From assembly GCA_030867875.1 (NCBI GenBank), contig JAOWCC010001501.1:19621524-19685523 (forward strand): DNA of 64,000 bases, read 5' to 3'. This DNA comes from Actinernus sp. WN-2022 (Eukaryota; Cnidaria; Anthozoa; Actiniaria; Actinernidae). The position numbers were made by a program, and so were the translations under genes. This document shows positions 23,204 to 35,299 of this stretch, piece by piece (position 1 is the first letter of the stretch; each line of letters begins with the position of its first letter). The notes beneath the pieces were generated by a model. That model was given only the letters and a program-made list of their open reading frames with translations, was not told the DNA's origin and did not search any database.

Positions 23204-23495
23204 CACAGGCAGCCCAATATATGGGTTTGTGCATGAAAATAGAAGATATGTATGGGGTTTTATAAATCCTTTCAAATTGCCGTACAATGTACAAATAAAC
23301 ACACATTTTTGCTAAGAAGAGTGGTGAGCCGAGGTGGATGAAAAACTCCCCAAAACAGCCTAAAATGGTTCCAAACCACAAAGGAAACAACATGGAAGCA
23401 AAAAGGTATGTTTATTTGTACATTGTACGGCAATTTGAAAGGATTTATAAAACCCCATACATATCTTCTATTTTCATGCACAAACCCATAGATTG
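23204..23495. mobile_element. CACAGGCAGCCC element, truncated
   Basis: Starts CACAGGCAGCCCAATATATG; its right end is cut by the T block duplication junction. The full copy is at 54025-54336. Confidence 0.75.
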
Positions 23496-24116
23496 CAACG
23501 CTGCAACAGTTCTAACAATTCGTAAATAAAGTTATATTTCTGACCTGTGGAAGATGTTTCGACTTAAATGTTATCGAAAATTTAATCTGAACTAACATTA
23601 TTGAATTATTAATTACTTTAAAAAAATATAAAAAGCAAGCAAATAAAAATTAAATAACTAGTTTGTTTGCGTCGTGATACAGAGAGCGGGTCTCCCAAGT
23701 GTTTAAACACTTAATGGCGGTATACCAACAAACTCAACTCGCATATGGCGCCGCGATCGGGAATCGAACCCAGACTACAGCGCCACTCCAGCTCCATACA
23801 CTCTAATTGTTGACATTCTGTGAACATGATTTGAATAAATTTTAAAGCTCGAAGAAGGAAATATTTGGATCATACGTATTTTGGATTATACGTATAGCCT
23901 TTACTGGACGACAAACAAACTTCCAAACGCTGTTTTAGAAAGATCTACAATGGATTGGAGGTGGAAAATAGCATTAATTTTACAAACAGGTTTTTGCTAA
24001 TAACACTAACGATCTCGTACTACTACAAGTGCCTTTAAATAAATGAAGTTAGAATTCAGTTTTGCCATCCAGTACAACCACGTGATTGCATTCCTGCAAA
24101 AGGCCCATTAACAACA

Positions 24117-24195
24117 GTGACAACGCCGAGCTGTGACAACGCCGAGCTGTGACAACGCCGAGCTGTGACAACGCCGAGCTGTGACAACGCCGAGC
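24117..24195. repeat. 16-bp tandem repeat, T block 2
   Basis: Five copies of GTGACAACGCCGAGCT. Confidence 0.8.
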
Positions 24196-24880
24196 TCCCA
24201 GAAAACACGGAAGCTTAAGAGGAATTATCTCATGACAGCAGAAACTGTGTACCAGGCCTTTTCTGTTCTGACGGAAGGCTGACGCTCGTAACATCAGTTT
24301 TATTACTTTTGTCGCTGTTTTTTCCGTTGATAAAATCCAGTGATTTACTGATTGAAACTTAATTACGTCTGTGTTCAAGGTTTCGGCTACACGAATATGT
24401 CTTCTCCCTTGTAGAGCGAGCATGCAATACTCACTAGTCAGAATAATAAATCCTAAATGGTCTCTTAGGCCATCCCAATAAAATGTTTCGTTTACCATCG
24501 CCCGACCGACCCAATTTATTTTTGTAAAAGCAAAAAAAAAAAAATGAAAGGTTTAAGACCGACCTAAGTTTTTGGAAAAAGTAAAAAATAAAAAGATTGA
24601 AGAAACTACACCTCTTTTCCGAGCTCTCTACGGATTAGTTTCTTGCCTTTCACATGCAAATTGTCAATCCACAGCTAGTAGACTAGAGTAGTTGAGGAAT
24701 ACATGACTCGTGACATTTTTACTCGAGTCCGGCAAGCCGACTTGGTTTCAGATCCGCTAATGCTTTTTTTAACGGCCGACCCACCATCACGAGCTGAGGG
24801 CGATGGTAAACGAAACTTTTAGTAAATATTTCTGAACAAATCAAAGGGTTTTCTAAAACATTTTGATCCCGCGGGATTAC

Positions 24881-25082
24881 CGCGAGTCAGCATAATAGGA
24901 ACTGTGAAAGCCGTCCCCAAGAGAACAGTAGCCATGATAACTGACACCATAACAAGTACACATCGCCTACGGCTCTTCCCTTGAACACCTATCTCGTTGT
25001 TGATAACATCTGTAGATTGGGACTCGTTGTGCTGATTGTTTTGTGAAGGTTGTGTATCCTCAGGAGGAGTCGTACCGGCCAT
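24881..25082 (-). CDS. T2: second copy of the A first exon (alternative first exon or orphan)
   Basis: Almost identical to the 21049-21250 exon (same tail, SRRR and TM). It arose by a tandem duplication of about 3 kb (19656-23050 with 23497-26571). No TSP1 or FReD exon lies between T2 and T1, so T2 either serves as an upstream alternative first exon for A1 or is an orphan. It has its own copy of the minisatellite element upstream. Confidence 0.6.
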
Positions 25083-25311
25083 TGTACACTAAAATTATGG
25101 TATAACAATGATAATATTTATAGTTAGAGGGACGATAGGTTATCAAAGGGAGAATTATGAAATAAATTAGGGAAAAATCCGATAAAGTGGAAAGGACAAA
25201 AAACAAATCAAACAAACTGCAGGGAACCATCAGTGTGTCTCTCAAGTCAGTTTCAGTAAGTCGTTTGCGAATTTTTAAGTCGCGGTTAGAATCGGAAATT
25301 CAGAGACTATA

Positions 25312-25911
25312 GCCCGGTTTGCACGACAAGCATTTTGGGCACGGAACTCCTACCTTGGACACGGAACTCCTAACTTGGGCACGGCACTCCTAACTTGGAC
25401 ACGACACTCCTAACTCAGTGGGCACGGCACTCCTAACTTGGACACGGCACTCCTAACTTGGGCACGGCACTCCTAACTTGGACATGACACTCCTAACTCA
25501 GTGGGCACGGCACTCCTAACTTGGACACGGCACTCCTAACTTGGGCACGGCACTCCTAACTTGGACACGACACTCCTAACTTGGGCACGGCACTCCTAAC
25601 TTGGGCACGGCACTCCTAACTTGGACACGGCACTCCTAACTTGGGCACGGCACTCCTAACTTGGACACGGCACTCCTAACTTGGACACGGCACTCCTAAC
25701 TTGGACACGGCACTCCTAACTTGGACACAACACTCCTAACAGGCGGGCCGAGACTCCTTTTTCACAAGCTACAATTGTAGGTATCAGAACCCCTAGATTT
25801 TCGAGCTCGCGTACCCAGAACATTTCCAATGACACGGACTAAAATAATGTGTGTCGTGCCGATAATGTTTGGCACGCGGACTTAAATGATTTCCGTGTAA
25901 ATCGGGCTTAC
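25312..25911. mobile_element. Element with internal 20-bp minisatellite upstream of T2
   Basis: Same ends as 21483-22064; about 20 repeat copies (25330-25745), with more GGGCACGG variants and a longer CAGTGGGCACGG variant twice. Confidence 0.75.
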
Positions 25912-26572
25912 GTATGGAGAGATGAAGCAAATCTCCTGAACTTCCATCAGCCTGCATCTGGTATCTGATATCGAAATATGTTCGACTTGAACCATGTTGA
26001 CTTGATCCCATAATATTGCGAAAAGCAGAAAAAAAGTGACGATGTTCAGTTGGTCTGGAACTGACAAATAGAACGATGGAACGGTAACATTCACGAAATC
26101 TGGTTGAAAGTAGAAAATTCTGCCTTTGAAGAAACCATTCCATGCTTACCAAATAAAATAGACCACCTTGGGTTTGTTAGTAAAGGTTACTGCAGAGCAA
26201 ATCCCAAACCCAGCTATTTGACAATGAGTGTATTATGCTATAAGTGTTTCTGTCAGTTCTTACAGTTAAGGCAATCGAAAAAGTATGCAAGTAATGGCAT
26301 ATTTGATTGATTTTGGAGACAGAAGTCAGAACTAATCAAACCTTGGCATAATTGTTCAAGGGTCATAGCATATTGGATTATAAGTTTTTTGGTAGGGATT
26401 AAATAAACTGTGAATTTCATAAGAAAAATTCCTTGGCTATGGAACAGGCAGCTCACTAATGAGATGTTTTACAACCCCTCTAAATTCATTCAACGTTTGT
26501 GGCCTTGATCAGTACCGCCAATGCCTTTCCCCTATGAGTTCAATATGTCTTTTTATATTACACACATCCACC

Positions 26573-26718
26573 CGATAATAATTATAATTTTAGAAATGCC
26601 TAAACATTTTATGAAAAATTCTATAGCAAACAGAGGCTCCATAGTTTGGAATGCTCTAACAGCGCACTTATCTGTACAGTGTATCCCTGATTTTAACGAG
26701 CATTTTAGATATTATTAG
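26573..26718 (+). pseudogene. LINE ORF C-terminal fragment
   Basis: Open segment reading NSIANRGSIVWNALTAHL...DFNEHFRYY-stop, like the extreme C-terminus of CR1/L2-type LINE ORF2 (RG..WN.LP..L). Only this end is present. Confidence 0.5.
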
Positions 26719-29580
26719 CTATGTCAGTAATTACATGTAGATTTTATAGGAAAATCACGTGCCTGACGAGGTAATTCCACGAGAAATTCCACGTTAAATT
26801 GTAATTCCACGTTAAATTGCACGAGAAATCCGATATTTTGCTAATTTATAAATAGCGCGCGTAGTCTACAGTGGCGATTCCACTCTGAATCACCACTCCG
26901 TCTCAGCCAATCAGCGTCTGATTTCGCAAATGCACCGTGCGATTCAGCTTTAATTGGCTATGCGATTCTATATCATATCATATGATATACCGGCCGTACC
27001 CGTGTTTCAAGTAGATTTTTAGATTTTTAGAGTCTGCATGGTCGTGAGACCTTGTTGTACCTTCCGTATTCATACTATATCGAGGTTTGAAATATTTGTT
27101 AGCGAACAGGATTTTTTTGTTTTTCTCTGAATTTATTTACTGTCTGTCTGTCTGTCACTTCTGATTTGAATCACGTGTAACCATTTTAACAACTAACACT
27201 TGCAACGGTGTTAGGGGGAGAAGCTTATTACAATGAATCCTAGATGTGCCAGTCTCGACACGTGCAAGTGCATGCGTTTTTGATAATAGTTTCCCGCCCA
27301 AACTGAAAGGTGAAACAAACTTAAGGCATGCAGTCACCCTTGTTTCTAATTTTAGATACGTCTGTGAACCCTTTCCACAAAAAGCAACAAAACTACTTTA
27401 AAGCTAAGGCTAAGGGGGCGGCCTTCACCTCCTCGGAACCTGGAATAGTACTGACTATCCGAAACAATAGCCTACCCTGCATGAAACAATACAAACCCTA
27501 ACCGTAAAACAATGGAATTCTTTGTGAGTGCAGTCCAAATGGGTTCCAATAAAGTGCAAGGTTTTAAGAGTTGAAGGTCTCCTCAGCCTAAGACATTAAC
27601 GGGTGTAGGTTTTCTTAAGCTTTCTTAGGTTTTCCAATGATTTATTTATACCGTATTTCCTCCATTAAGCGCACACCCTCAATTAACTTAAGGGTCCACC
27701 CTCGATAAAGCGTCCCACTTGAACATGAAATTTGAATTAAGCGTCCACCCTCGATTTAGCGCCCACCCTCCCCTCCCCCTCAAAAGAAAATACATACTAA
27801 AACAAGACGGCGGTGCATTATACGGTGCTTCTATTTTGTGTTAAAATTGTCTCTTTCCTTTGGTTAAATACATCCTATCACATAGCCAGCAAATGAAACA
27901 CTCAGCAATACAGACTATAAAAACTTTTTTGTTCTTGTTAAAATGCGGCTAATGACTTCGATTTTATCAGTACCGAGTCCAATTCACGTACCGTCAGTAT
28001 TTATATTAAGCTCCCACCCACGAATAAGCGCCCACCCTCGATAAAGCGCACCCCTTGAATACGAAATTAAAGACTCAAGAACGGCGTGTTTAGCAAGGAG
28101 AATCCAAACATCCTTCACAATAACTGTTCTTTGAGACTGATCCACTTCTTCTGTCGTCGTAGCAGTCAGGCATTTACAGTGTGAATATTTTTGATTGTTG
28201 ACATTTTACGGTCGGGCAGTCTTCGAACCGTACTAGTACAAACTTGATGTCGTTTCTCACACTTTATCTTTATTGTTGACATTTTATGGTCGGGTAATCT
28301 TCCAACCGTACTAGTACAAGTTTGATGTCGTTTCTCACACTTTATCTTTGTGGTATAAAGCTTCTCCTCTGCGAACTTCTTTTCAAGTAGAGCATAGGTA
28401 CTGATTGACTGAGTGCGAGGTGGGACGAGAAAATATTTGGCTCGAGGTCATGACGCAACCCACCGTACCGAAAAATATGGCGACTTGTATTTTACCCACA
28501 ATCCTTTGCGCACTAAAATCTTTAAATCAATCCGTTATAAAATCGCTGTAGAGGTTTTATATCTTAACAACAAGCCAGTACAAGTGCTGTTGCCAATACA
28601 CTGTCATAAAAAACCGGGGGGGATTTCTACGTGCGTGGTTTATTGTGCTAGGTTCGCAAAGGATTGTGGTTAAATGTACAGGCGCCATCTTTCCCGTACG
28701 GTGGTTTGACCGACAGCCAAATATCTTACCGTTCGGCCCGACCTAACTCAGTCAACAAGTTGTTTATCACATGCCATGACAAACAAGCAACAAGCAAAAT
28801 ATCGAGCAGGGACGGACGGTTTTACCGGCCCGCTCACGTGACACAGGTACACGATCACGTGACCTTTGTAAATGGTTTTGAAAGGAAAGCGCTCGCTGGG
28901 CTGTCCGGGTCACGTGATACTATTTTGAATGTATAATAAATCAATTATTGCATTCGGTTTTTCCATGATATTAAAAAAATAATCGATATCCGGATATGAC
29001 GTCAGTATCAGCCACAGTCTTCGGCTGATATAAACCCCGACGTAGTTAATTAATAAAATTTGATTATCAAGAACCAATTGATATTAATATTGCATTATTT
29101 CGCCAGTAAACACATTGAAATGTGTGGTCTACTGCTTAACTAATAGAGCGGATTTCAATTGAGTGTCGGAAGTGTTTTGGTTTTGCGTTTACTAAGCTCT
29201 CCTATTGGCTGAGAAAGTAAACCAACCAATCAGAATCCAAAGTAAAACCAAACGCAAATTGATTTTGGTTTTAGTTTGGTTTGTCATTGGCTCACAGGGA
29301 AGCCATTTATGAGTTACTTGTCGTTACTCGCTCCTATGATTGGCTGGCTGTGGGTAATTTGCGTTTGGTTTTACTATACTCAACTGAAAACTGCTCTATC
29401 AACTGATATTTATTTAATCAATTAACCAATTGATATTAATTATACCAATCATTAATTCTATCAATTAACTACGTCGGATTGGTGTTGACAGTTTTCGACA
29501 TGTCGCTCACCCTCATCCAATAACTTGTTTATTATTTTATTCATGATAAGCACGTTCATGTTGCCTGTAGGTATTTCCAG
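26719..29580. other. Intergenic between T2 flank and B1 3' end
   Basis: Short ORFs only. A repeat of GCGCCCACCCTCGATTAAG-type segments lies at 27655-28050, and a near-duplicate 80-base pair (TTGACATTTTACGGTCGGGC...) at 28190-28350. TTTATT at 29536-29541 is the likely B1 poly(A) signal on the - strand. Confidence 0.5.
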
Positions 29581-30212
29581 CTAGAATGATTGTGGCCTCA
29601 CTTTCATTTCGGAATACTTCAGTGAGTAATATCCTCTGAATTTAAGCCACGCGATACCATGAGGATTTTTCACATTGCCAAGATACAGTCCATTAAGGTG
29701 GGAAGCGTGACACCTATCGTACCACCAAGCACCTTCAAACGCAACTGCACAATTGGCGCTAGAGATATCATTGTCTCTGTCTGTTGTGGTAAACGCCATG
29801 GTATTGTGAGTACCAAGCGAGTCTCCTGCAGAACCTGACTATGAACTCACACTCAGTCTGTAGTTGGATCCTTCATTGCCAACACTAAAACTACTATATT
29901 TGGCATACACTTTAGTTTTTCCCCAGTCCTCTAGCTCCACACGTAGAGTCGAGGCCGTCCTAACCGACAGTCGGTGAATGTAGTCATTACCCAACCAGAA
30001 CTCTCCATTCAGGTTTCCAAAACCTATTTTGTATGGATTCCATGTGCGGTAGAAGTTAACGGATCCATCTTTTCTTCTCTGGAAGACTGTCCACCCCACT
30101 CCGTCTGTTATCATGTCACAGTAGACTTGGAAGGCACCTCGACCGTCAGGGTTCACTGTGTACACGCCGTTCCTTCGTACTCCTGACTTGTAGAACTCAG
30201 AACAATCTCTGG
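29581..30212 (-). pseudogene. B1 exon 4: FReD with TAG at 29839-29841
   Basis: Acceptor TTTACATACAG. Everything except one codon is FReD-like: WTVFQRR before the stop; [14 protein letters not shown] and MKVRPQSF after it. Gly-to-Val (GVGW) and Gly-to-Ser (YAKYSSFSV) changes also distinguish it from B2. No frameshift. Confidence 0.9.
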
Positions 30213-30521
30213 CTGTATGTAAACAAGGATAATTAGTCATGGTACTATTATAGTTAAACTATATTATTAATATTAGCGATATTTGACTCCCTTGTGGACA
30301 CCTTTACATACTTATACTGCCACTCCGCTAGTCAGAAGGACCGAAGTGTGTATTACTATATGGATGTCATAGAATTTACCACTATTATCTGTTGTCAGTT
30401 TCGGCCTTAGCTTTTGTTAGACAGATCCATTTTTGTTTGAAAGCAATGTTTAAAAAAAATCTACAGCAAAGTGCAAGAAGAACAAAAACAAATCGGTAAG
30501 AACATGGGGAGAATGAAATAC

Positions 30522-31061
30522 CTTGCCGTACTTCCAGCTTGGTAGCCGCCTCTGCCCTCGACACTCCAGCACTAGTAGCCGTACACATGTACATTCCAGT
30601 GTCTGACACTTGTAGAATGTTGATCGTCAAAGTTCCATCTCTCACTTCAGATCTACCGGCAGGCAAATCTCCTACCAGTCGTCTCCATGAAATAACGGTT
30701 GGGGAATCACCTCTAACTCGACAAGTCTTTGAAATGGATCCTCCTGGTCGTGCTAATATCTTATTGGATGGTTTAACGGAGAATACCGGTGTTTGTACCA
30801 CAACAAGGAATGTTTTACCAAGGGACCATCCAAGAAGATTTTCTGCTTTGCATACATAGGTGCCTGTATCTTGACGTCGAGTTGCGTGAAGTGTTAGCTG
30901 TCCATTCTTGACGATGACACGAGCCCGCGGTAACTGACCTGATGCTCTCGACCACGTGACTTTAGGGGCGGGAAATCCAGTCACGTGACATGTTGGTAAA
31001 GTAACACTGTTTCCTTTTTTAACATAGATTGGTCCGCTGTCAAGGGACAGACGAGGTCCAA
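30522..31061 (-). CDS. B1 exon 3: Ig domains 2 and 3
   Basis: 540 nt, phase 1-1, open, same borders as B2. Changes from B2 include Met-to-Lys just before the first Cys of Ig3 (SISKTC). Confidence 0.9.
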
Positions 31062-31129
31062 CTAGATATGTATGAAAGAACACAGTACCTTGTTTAAAAT
31101 AGTTAGAACTGTGCAGGAGTCAGTATCTC

Positions 31130-31500
31130 TCACAGGATCACAGGGAGCAGAATCGGTAACATTTGTTTTGTTGTAGTATTACTGCTGTTCTGTAACTGAT
31201 GAGCGCCCGCTCTACGAAGCCAGCACGATACCGTCCGTGCCGACAGCGCGCGCGAGGCATGAAGTGATGAGATCGCGCGCAGTACGGCGCTAATACTACA
31301 ACAAATTATAGCGGAGCTCCCGCGCGGGCCGAAAGCGCGAGCAGAGCACCATACATATCGCATGAGAGTGAAATGTTAGCGACATGTTCTTGCCCGACCG
31401 ACCGTGCACCAGCGCGCTGAACACGTGAGGTTTTCGAGCTCGATTTTGTATGTCTTTTAACGCCGTCCTGTCCTTTACATTCAATCCTCCGTTTATGGGA
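31130..31500. other. B1 intron 2, single-copy version of the B2 minisatellite unit
   Basis: ACCATACATATCGCATGAGAGTGAA occurs once at about 31348-31372, flanked by the same sequence that borders the 26-copy array in B2. Confidence 0.8.
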
Positions 31501-31594
31501 TTCTGTGATTTTCTAAGTTATCTCAATGATAAGTGTAATTTTTTTTGCCGTAATGCGTAAAACATTCAATTTCCAACTTTAATTTCCGTTACAT

Positions 31595-31820
31595 CTTCGC
31601 GTGCACGCATACGCGCCATGTTATTTCTGTTGTATGCCGTCACCTTTTTCGTTACATATGCGCATGGAATTCATCTGCACGTGCATAATTTATTTTCATA
31701 ATTACGTCTGCACGCACGCATTACATTTTCCGTTACATATGCGCGTGCATCTCAACTGCACATGCACTATTTATTTTCGTATATTAGTTTCCATTACATA
31801 TATGTGCTTGCGCTTGCATC
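31595..31820. repeat. Degenerate tandem repeat in B1 intron 2
   Basis: About three imperfect copies of a unit of roughly 70-80 bases containing CGTTACATATGCGC.TG and GCACGTGCATAATTTATTTTC. B2 lacks it. Confidence 0.55.
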
Positions 31821-31951
31821 ATTCTGCCGTGCGTCTGTCCAGATGCACAAATGGCTCCAAAACGTGAAGAGAACATCAGTGACGTCACTCGACTGCGTCT
31901 CGTGGCGCACTTCTTTGTTCTCTTCACGTTGTGACGTCATATGTGTATCTA

Positions 31952-32542
31952 TTTAACAATTAGCTCCACAGCCCGAATGGGCTATGAGTCATTAGTATAA
32001 ACCAACTAGTGGACTATTACAAATCCTGCATTCTGATTGGCTACCCTACTCTAGGTCTATTTGTGATAGCCCATGGTAGAGAAAAACCGCTCGTATTTTC
32101 ACGAATTCATAACATGTTTTCAACTTCAATTGTTTCTATCTATTATTTTCTACTGTCCTACTAGTTAGTTTATACTTAAACAATTAGACCTCCCGCCCTC
32201 ATGGGCTACGAGTTAAATAGCCCGTTCGGCTGCGCCTCATGGGCTATTGGCTCGTAGCCCATTCGGGCTGCGGGTCTAATTGTTAAATAGCCCATGAGGC
32301 GCAGCATAATGGGCTATTTACCTCGTAGCACATGAGGACGAGAGGTCTAATTGTTTTTGTTTAAACTAACTAGTCGGACAGTAGAAAATAATAGAAAGAA
32401 ACAAATTGAAGTTGAAAACATGTTACCATTTCGTGAAAATGCGCGCGGTTTTTGTCTACCATGGGCTATCACAAATAGACCTATAGTAAGGTAGCCAATC
32501 AGAATGCAGGATTTGTAATAGTCCACTAGTTGGTTTATACTA
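31952..32542. mobile_element. Foldback element inserted in B1 intron 2
   Basis: Arms from about 31996 (GTATAAACCAACTAGTGGAC) and ending about 32541. The interior is full of inverted ATGGGCTA motifs. B2 has the uninserted sequence at 61395-61400, so the insertion came after the unit duplication or was lost in B2. Confidence 0.8.
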
Positions 32543-32849
32543 AAAGAGGATAGAGGCACGGCAGAATGGAATCTATTTATTAAATAAGATGTTAAAAGGA
32601 ATCACCCGGCGTTGATGTAACGCGCGTTACTATTCTGCTCCCTGTGCAGGGATAGCATGGTTGGTATATTGCAGAATAGTTATGTGTGTGGGAACGTTCA
32701 AGAACATTGACCGATGCCATGCATTTTCGAATCTTCAAAAAATAAGTAAATATGGAATGATGACAAGATATTGTGTTTGGTGGATCAGAATCAATATTTA
32801 CAATTGACATATGTGACCGACGAATAACAAAACAAATCGTTGCACTTAC

Positions 32850-33518
32850 GATTGACAACCAGTGTCGCTGTGTTCTGTGCCACACCCAGGATATTAGAAG
32901 CCCTGCACTGATACACTCCTGAGTCGTTCATGGTGGTGTTCAGTATCTCCAGCTTACCGTTACCATCCATCACCGACCTGTTCTTGTCCATAGAGCCACT
33001 CACTTTACTCCAGCCAATCACAAGTCTAGGATAACCACTAGATGAACAATGCAAGACTGCAGACTGACTTTCGTTGACAATCAACAGGTGAGGAGAAACC
33101 ACCAGATCAGGGGCTGATACTGATTGGCCAGGCTCTCCTTTTAATCCCAGCATTCCACGAGGCCCTGTGGCACCCTTCTCACCTTGGTCACCTTTAAAGC
33201 CAGGTGGTCCCATAATGCCTTGCTTGCCGCCCTTTCCTGGCCTTCCCGTAGTTCCTTGCTGTCCTTCTGGTCCTTGCCTGCCTCTTGGTCCTCTTCTTCC
33301 TCTTGATCCTTTTAGGCCTGGTCGTCCTGGTGGCCCGGAGGGTCCTCGGATATGAACGTGTTTTTCCTTTATATTAGAAAGTGATGAGAGAACCTTGCTA
33401 ATTTTCTCGAGTTTGTCTTCAATAGCCTTATTTGAGTCGGTAGTGTTTGGCAGGTTTCTCCTCGGTCGTCGTTTTGAATCTTTAATCGTCTCTGATTTGA
33501 CTGGAATATTCGAATCAA
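32850..33518 (-). CDS. B1 exon 2: stalk, collagen helix and Ig domain 1
   Basis: 669 nt, same borders as B2, open. Collagen triplets, the KRRPRR site and the Ig1 Cys pair are kept (LHCSSS, YQCRAS). Confidence 0.88.
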
Positions 33519-33930
33519 CTGTTGATTAAGGACATATAAGGATAATATTTCCTCTGCGAATTTCTTTCAAGTATAACACTGTAAATATCCGTCGTAAGAG
33601 TTGTTGTAGGCAAGTTATAACTGAAAATAAAATGTTGTCGAAGAAACGTTTTGCATTTTCAAGTAGTAAGTATGCAGCCAAGTCTACACATTAGACATTT
33701 TTCAACTAATACGGTACCCAAGAAAAACAGGAATTTTGAAGAAAAGGGGTGAAAGGTATTTGGATAGAGCATGTTGTGTATTTTCGCTAATGATTTTACT
33801 ATATCAGTTATTAATAATAAGTCAGAGAGGGTTTGAACATTTAATCTGTGACTGCAGAAAAACTCGAGATTGTCTATCCAAGCCCTAGAATGTCGATAGT
33901 TTTAGTAGTTTTCTTAGGAGCATGCTTTTT

Positions 33931-34704
33931 TATTTCACGCAGTCTAAAATCGTGGAGGTCTGGGTTCTAGTAAGCTTGGTTGCTAAATTAGAAGGACTGG
34001 TTACAAAGTCATCGGAGATCGATGGCAGATTGCAAATGGCTGCTAGTTCACATTGATTGGTGATTCTTTTGAAAGAATCATATCGGGGGGTCAATAAAAC
34101 ATGTGGTGAACCCTGTCTGCTGCATTTGCGCTGAGAGGGTGATAAGCCGATCGTCTCGGGCCCAAAGTCTGTGTTATCAACAGGTGGAAAGCGTAAAAAG
34201 AAGACTTAAATATTGTCGTTTAAGTACCAAATCGCCAGTTTGCTCAGTTGCCCGAACTTTGCTATTAAGTTATATAAGACGTTATTGATACTGACAAGGA
34301 AAGCAAGAAACACTGATCTGAGATACCCGGAATTTTGGGTGGGGATGTGCCGCCCGGGTCCCTAAACCCTGACGTTTTTGCAAAACCGTAACTGATATGA
34401 ACATGGACTGTTGCATTGTGAAAATTGTGAATGTTGCTGTCTCGGAGATGCTGTATGAAAGCATTCTGGATTTTCTGCTCTCGTCGCTCGCCGGCCCATT
34501 GGGACACGTGACACCAAAAACCAATCGGACAGAGTGGTAAATATCTAATTGATGCAAGCTAAAAATAAATCGGCGCAGACTATCATGGGTTCATGGGGAG
34601 ATCGGTTCTCTTAGGCGGATGAACTAATTAACAATAGGCCTTTTCCAGGAAACAATCACGTACTAATATATTACTTCAATGACCAATGAATTCCGCTCGT
34701 GGCT
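33931..34704. other. Sequence between B1 intron 1 and the P2 unit
   Basis: No gene seen. Includes an open stretch on the - strand (34265-34507) around the GACCCGGGCGGCACATCC-type segment with no recognised family; probably a repeat. Confidence 0.4.
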
Positions 34705-34915
34705 TTACTGAATGGCAAACAAACTTCCAAACGCTGTTTCGGAAAGATCGACAATCGATTGGAAGTAGAAAATAGCATTTACAAACAGGTTTTGCTAATA
34801 ACACTACCGATCTTGTTCAAGACGCCTTTTAATAAAAGAAAATTACACAGGTCAAATATTTTTGCCGTCCAGCACAACGACGTGATTGCATTCCTGCAAA
34901 AGGCCCATTAGATAG
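34705..34915. repeat. Dispersed repeat at the left edge of unit 2
   Basis: Same family as 23890-24112: ACAAACTTCCAAACGCTGTT, a poly-purine middle, TTTGCTAATAACACTA and the CCTGCAAAAGGCCCATTA end. Confidence 0.6.
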
Positions 34916-35299
34916 GGTGGCTCGAGGTGTACAAACCAGAATGTAAAAAACTGGCAAAGGAAGGTCACAACAGATGTAAACCCGATTTTTAATTGAACTT
35001 CAGCTGAAAGAGAGTACTAGTAAGCAATAATAAAGACGGAATACCAAGCCTCCCTGGTTATAAGCCCATATCACTAGGGTGACATAAAGTTCCTGGATAT
35101 AAGCCCCATTCTTCCGGTTGTAACCATGTTTTTCTTCTCTGAGAGCACTTGCTAAGGTGAACTGCGCGCGCTTTCATCAACAACAAATTATAATTATTTT
35201 AACGGGCTTCCTGTGTTACTGTCTCGCGCGCAATGACGTTTAATATTTCATCACAATCGCAAGTTCTACTCAGTTGAGTTTTAGTCTAGAGACTTCAAG

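Larger units (their letters stand above)
23497..26571. repeat. T block, copy 2
   Basis: Matches 19656-23050 but lacks the GGGACCGTTCAT element present at 22620-22961, giving an empty site at 26457-26459 (TAA). Confidence 0.8.
990..33930. repeat. Segmental duplication, unit 1
   Basis: Order P1, (B first exon lost), A1 with T1 and T2, B1 exons 4-2. Collinear with 34830-63840. The offset changes from 33.8 kb at P to 28.8 kb at the B FReD because of insertions and deletions in either copy. Confidence 0.85.

Noticed and set aside
24049..24498. 149-aa - strand ORF starting MVNETFYWDG
   Set aside because: Runs through a 16-bp tandem repeat and a dispersed repeat; T block 1 version is broken; no domain recognised.
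33167..33355. + strand Pro/Gly-rich ORF (also 62040-62228)
   Set aside because: Complement of the collagen exon of gene B.
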